Source of the DNA: Ichthyophonus hoferi
Lineage: Eukaryota; Opisthokonta; Ichthyosporea; Ichthyophonida; Ichthyophonidae
DNA: 19,089 bases
Assembly (NCBI GenBank): GCA_002751075.1
Contig: NAOQ01000308.1
Coordinates: 8,870-27,958, forward strand
Direction: 5' to 3'
Shown: positions 10,461 through 19,089 of the stretch, one piece after another
How the letters are laid out: each line of letters opens with the position of its first letter
Numbering within the stretch: the stretch's first letter is position 1
The notes under the pieces: model-generated
Told to the model about the DNA's origin: nothing
Databases searched by the model: none
The model's input: only the letters and a program-made list of their open reading frames with translations
Position numbers and translations under genes: made by a program

Positions 10461-11195
10461 CTAATAATTATAAGCCCAAATAGTAACTTCATTTCCAAAA
10501 CTCTCTCTCTCGTCTGGGGCATGTGCAACTGGAGGAAGCGTAAAGAAAGAAATTGGAAGTTGTGACTGATCCTGGTCATTGTAGTCCGCTATGAAAGTTT
10601 CTTCGTTGAAGATTATATCGTCTTCGTCTTCTTTCTGTAGGGTAGTGGCCTCCTTCTCATTGAAGTTTACAGCTGTGGGAGGGTGTTTGAACAGTGGGTC
10701 GAATGAGCCACCTTTGATTTTTTCCCATGTACTGAAAGAAAAGACATTTTCAAACAAGATGCAGTTTCTTCTGACCAAGAGAGTTTTTCGCTTAAGTTTT
10801 AACACAGTCCATCCCTCCATCTTGTTGAAACATCCAAGGAGCATGGCCTCTCTTCCACGTATTGAGAATTTTGCTGTTCGGTATATGGTATCAATTCGGA
10901 AGTAGATTTTACATTCGAATGTTTTCAATCCATGTATTGGTGGTTTGCGATTAAACTAGGGTTCATACGGAGTCTTGGCGTCCTTGAGGACTTTACTATG
11001 TACAACAGCTGTGTATTTCAAACACTATTAAACGAAGAAGGAATACAACACTTGGCAAGACTACCCTACGCTTCACAGTCAGACGGTAAGTTGGAAAGGC
11101 TGAACAAACATCTACTTACCATGGCCTATACTGTATATGCTGTGTTGTATAACAAGTGTATGTTTGGATGTATTAGGCATATGAGTGGTATATGA
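10461..11195. mobile_element. Ty1/copia-family LTR retrotransposon relic, fragmentary and broken
   Basis: Two parts of a copia-type pol gene are visible. The + strand part (10932-11195) resembles the C-terminal end of the integrase core, with a GI-H-PY-S-DGK-ER-N pattern (for example PYASQSDGKLERLN). The - strand part (10461-10928) resembles the region just after the integrase core, with the CKIYFRI, RGREAMLLG and IIFNEETFI landmarks of that linker. The two parts face opposite ways, so the element has been rearranged as well as truncated. No gag, protease, reverse transcriptase, RNase H or terminal repeats were recognised. It is clearly broken, probably of middle age, since stretches of readable frame survive. 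Confidence 0.7.
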
Positions 11196-11921
11196 CATCG
11201 TAACTCTAAAGATATGAGTCTAGCACACTCGACACTTCAAATAATACTAAAAAAATTAAAGTAAGTTGGCATTTAAGACTGGATTTTTTTTTTACTGTAT
11301 GAACGACATGGATGACGTTGGGTAAATAATTGAAAAATGTAATAGAAAAATGCTAAAATTCTTTTAAAGTATCGTTACATGCGGTATTATTGGCAAAAGA
11401 TCAATGCAAAAATAAAAATTATCAGTGTATTTAGGCACTCAACTAATCTTGGATATAATATGAATAAATATTACATTCTTTTGCAAGTTGATAATATAGA
11501 AGGCTTCCACGCACGATAAAGCGATCAAATCTGTCCATAAAGTCAAAAATTATAAGATACCAATTAGTTCTAGAAAAAAATAAAAATAAAATATCTTTTT
11601 AAAGAGCTTATCTTTTTATATATATATATATATATTACTTGGAGGTTGTATGATAGATGACTTTGGCAATGACTTCTAATTTTAGCCTCAACATGACTTT
11701 GGGTCACTTTGTGAGCATTGTGTTTGGGAAAAATAGTCCGTCTCATTAAATTAGCTAATTATTCTGTTAAAGCCATAGTACAGCTAAAACCCAAAATGGT
11801 GTTTTCTAAGTAGCCTAATTGCATCATTTTTTTTTTTGCCAGTCTTTTTGGTAGCTATTATTGATTATGTCCCTTATTAATGAACTACGGTTTCTCTATG
11901 TATATTTTCTGCCTCGAGCAG
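11196..11921. other. no gene recognised; (TA)n run at 11617-11635
   Basis: AT-rich sequence between the copia relic and the first candidate kinase exon. A short ATG-initiated stretch at 11299-11321 (MNDMDDV) runs into a GTAAAT, but its phase does not join the exon at 11922, so it is not called. The remainder shows no supported exon. Confidence 0.45.
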
Positions 11922-14328
11922 GACCTCCAGCCTTGTCTCTAGCTAGGGCCAGTATAGGACTTGCACACTCTCCAATTACAGTGAGTAGCACAACACATTC
12001 ATAAAATATGTAAAAGGCAATAATGAAAAAGCCATATTTACTGCAGTCATACCATAGTTGGTGTGAAGTGTGAAGTAGACCGCTATATATACGACAGGGC
12101 TACCGTTTTTTTTATCTTTATTATTAATATTTCAGGATCACGATATATTTGTTTACGTAGTAACTATAATATTCTCACATCATCAAATGGACCTCATGCT
12201 CTAATATGCTGACCACAAAAATATATTACAAAAGTGATTTGTTTTTTTCAGAAATAAGTCTGAGACATATGAACCTTACTTTTTAGTTTTGTTCTCTTTA
12301 ATTTCTTTTGCTCATATAATGTGTATATATAGGCTACTATTTACCTGCGTATATGTATGTACTCAGACCATATCTGTCTTTTTTTCTTACCTAACTTAGA
12401 TGAACCAATTTTAGATTGTCCAATGGCTTTTAATGTACTGTAAATTCGATGAATCTTATAAATATTTATTCGTTCAATACCATCAGTGTTATTGTCAATG
12501 ATTATTTCTCAAATTTTATTTTGGTAGTTCATCACAAATTGTTGATTGTGTCAGCAAAGGCGATCTCCGACATTCCACATTCCATTGAACCTCCGTAGGT
12601 TGTGACCTTGTACAGTACGGTATGAATATTTTTAGTCGTGTATAAAGGAGTTAACATCAGTAGCATAGGGAATTTGAAATACATAAAGCATATATTTAAT
12701 TAAAGAAGTCCAAAGTCAATGCCTACCTAGTGGTGAATTTTTTTGACCAATAAGAAAGCCGAACTCTACTTATACTCTGCAAACAAATGATTGCTTTACC
12801 TATTGGTTGTCTATCGTGTACCAGATCATAGTGCTCACTTTCTCAAAAGCAATGTGCATCAAGTACAACTAAGTTAAATGTGAATCGGGGGTCTACCAAT
12901 CAGATGTTTTTGATGAGCATTAACTTTAGTCCAAACTCTAATGTCTGCACATCTTATCTATAATTATGATTATGACAAAAAAATCATTTAATTTTTATAT
13001 TTTTAATTTTTAATTTGGTTTTAAAATGTTATTTATTTTTTCAATTAGCTTTATTTACGTTGGAAAAGATTGGCCCAAGAGAATGAAACGTAGAGAGCAG
13101 CGATGATTGGATTGCCATAAATTAAAATTGTAGCCACCGATTAAACAACTCGATCTAGTATGTGAATCGCATCATAGATGGGATCCATCATTGTATAGAA
13201 TTGATTTGAAGCGTTGTACTATTAGTGTTCTTTAAAAATAATAGTAAATTACAAATACATACTACTAAACATGTAATTTATTCATATTTAATAAATAAAT
13301 AAGATTTAAATGTAAATATATAAATATTAATAATTTAAACAATTGAAATTAATTTTGACTATCTAACTTTCTCCAAGCATAAAAGAAGACATTTAGTATA
13401 TATCTATAAAAAATATTTCGGGTTTAAAATGCTAATTTTTTGTCCAATTATTTCTATTTACGATGAAAAAGACCCAACACAAGGGAATGTGAAGCGTAGA
13501 GATCGGAATGCTTTTCCGGAAGCGATGGTTGGATTACCATGAATTAAATCTTGTAGCCGCTGCCGAATGTAGAATTCGATCTAGTATGTGACTCACAATT
13601 AGAGGGGGTCCATCATCTTATAGAATTAATTTGATATGTTGCGCTAATTGTATTGTTTGTAAAATAATAGTAAATCATAATTTCAGATTATTAAACACAT
13701 AATTGTTTTATATTTAATACATAAATAAAATGCGAATATTATTATTATAAGTAATTAAAATTATTTTTACTAATTATATTTTCCATATTATGCCAACTTT
13801 CTCTAAGGATATGCATTATTTTCATATCGATTGGAAGGGGGCTGTAATTTCCTAAGGCTGGGGGGCCAATTTATACCAATTTTGATTAAATCAGTTTTAG
13901 TATCTCTGTGTACATTATTTCTACGGTCATTATTCACATTGTTGATACCAAACAAAGAACTGATTTATCAGCTATACCCACACTATTATTATTACTCTAT
14001 TATTAAAATTGCACACTATATCTACGCATTTTCACTCACTAAATTAAATATTTGAAATATTTGAAAAACCGAGAGAAAATACTTATGTTCTTGTTCACTT
14101 TAAACGATTCCATATAGACTTAAATGCTGGTTTTTGGCATTTACACAAATAATTAGACACCTTCTGTGTTGTTTATTTATATATTCAATGAACTATTTTA
14201 TTTACTATATCCAAAATTCAATTAGCCTTTATATATTATCGTTAAGTTGCATTTTTATAAAGATAACCATAACCCCCTGGCATTGGTAGTCTAGACTTTC
14301 TATTAGTAGTAATTATCTTATCGCCAAA

Positions 14329-14337
<9 letters not shown>
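11922..14337 (+). CDS. candidate upstream exons of the AGC kinase gene
   Basis: Three short stretches bounded by splice signals chain in phase into the kinase exon at 14889. Exon 11922-11980 (acceptor CGAGCAG, donor GTGAGT) enters in phase 1 and leaves in phase 0; it reads PPALSLARASIGLAHSPIT. Exon 12555-12598 (acceptor TGTGTCAG, weak donor GTTGTG) goes from phase 0 to phase 2 and reads QRRSPTFHIPLNLR. Exon 14295-14337 (acceptor GTCTAG, donor GTAAGT) goes from phase 2 to phase 0 and ends LIAKMMT. Splicing of the last two makes RRLSI. Each is open in one frame only in the needed phase and richer in GC than its surroundings. No first exon was found upstream. The alternative is that the gene starts at the ATG at 14329 and the first two stretches are chance. 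Confidence 0.42.
13017..13380. repeat. tandem direct repeat, copy 1 (period about 404 bases)
   Basis: It matches 13421-13810 in the same orientation. Shared blocks in order: GGTTTTAAAATG, TATTTACG, GAAACGTAGAGA, GCGATG, TTGGATT, CGATCTAGTATGTGA, GATCCATCAT, ATAGAATT, AATAATAGTAAAT and AACTTTCTC. It is moderately diverged, with no open frame. It falls inside the long intron or leader upstream of the kinase exon 14889. Confidence 0.88.
13421..13810. repeat. tandem direct repeat, copy 2
   Basis: The second unit of the pair, starting about 40 bases after the first ends. It carries a 15-20 base insertion relative to copy 1 around TCGGAATGCTTTTCCGGAAG (13503-13522), whose TTCCGGAA is palindromic. 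It ends before the G-rich stretch at 13832-13866. Confidence 0.88.
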
Positions 14338-18858
<4,521 letters not shown>

Positions 18859-19001
18859 TTATTAGGCTGGTTGATTTAATTATAACACCCTGTAGTCCCG
18901 CTTCCCTTATACACACTACGTAAATACAATGTACAAACGTGTACACTTATAATACACATAAAATTGTATATAACATATAATTAAATCAAAATTACAACAT
19001 T

Positions 19002-19007
19002 AATAAA
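19002..19007 (+). terminator. candidate polyadenylation signal AATAAA of the kinase gene
   Basis: A canonical hexamer about 145 bases after the stop codon (18856-18858). This is plausible spacing, but the surroundings are very AT-rich. Confidence 0.45.
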
Positions 19008-19089
19008 TTTAAAAACAACTAACAATTAAAAACTAAAAACAATATAAATCTCCATAAAATTATATATTTAGCAAAGAAAATGAAAAAAG

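Noticed and set aside
11299-11321. ATG with seven codons (MNDMDDV) before GTAAAT as a first kinase exon
   Set aside because: It would leave phase 2, but the next candidate exon at 11922 needs phase 1.
13831-14055. 74-codon + strand open frame
   Set aside because: It has no splice support, a hydrophobic low-complexity translation, and lies just past a repeat.

Overview
This is nuclear DNA from a eukaryote. It is AT-rich, full of microsatellites, and its genes are split by GT-AG introns of mostly 180-660 bases. It uses standard stop codons, and AATAAA signals lie downstream of both + strand genes. The lineage cannot be fixed from the window. The intron-dense genes, the EST1/SMG7-type protein and the PKA-type kinase would fit a protist or an early-branching animal relative.

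Layout. (1) 105-5444, + strand: the 3' part of a gene for an EST1/SMG5/SMG7-family protein of nonsense-mediated mRNA decay (NMD), about ten exons. It runs off the left edge and is most like SMG7 because no PIN nuclease domain follows. (2) 5445-7473: intergenic, no gene seen. (3) 8831-7474, - strand: a three-exon gene or gene end for an unrecognised, Ser/Thr-rich, probably disordered protein; it converges on gene 1. (4) About 8850-11200: a gene-poor stretch with a diverged direct-repeat pair and a broken Ty1/copia relic whose two parts lie on opposite strands. (5) 11922-14337: three small candidate exons whose reading phases chain into the kinase gene, plus a second tandem repeat pair (13017-13810) inside an intron. 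(6) 14329-18858, + strand: a well-resolved AGC-family kinase, PKA-like, whose exon phases all agree.

The genes do not form an operon or an obvious pathway. The main points of interest are: a splice choice in the SMG7-like gene that would create an NMD target from an NMD factor; an AGC kinase with an FAEF-Asp hydrophobic motif, a C-terminal extension and several PKA-type sites in its N-terminal region, one made only by splicing; a - strand gene whose last short intron can be removed or retained to give very different tails; and a marked excess of CCAAT/ATTGG across genes and spacers.

All splice calls come from reading the sequence by eye. Family assignments rest on remembered motifs, not on searches.
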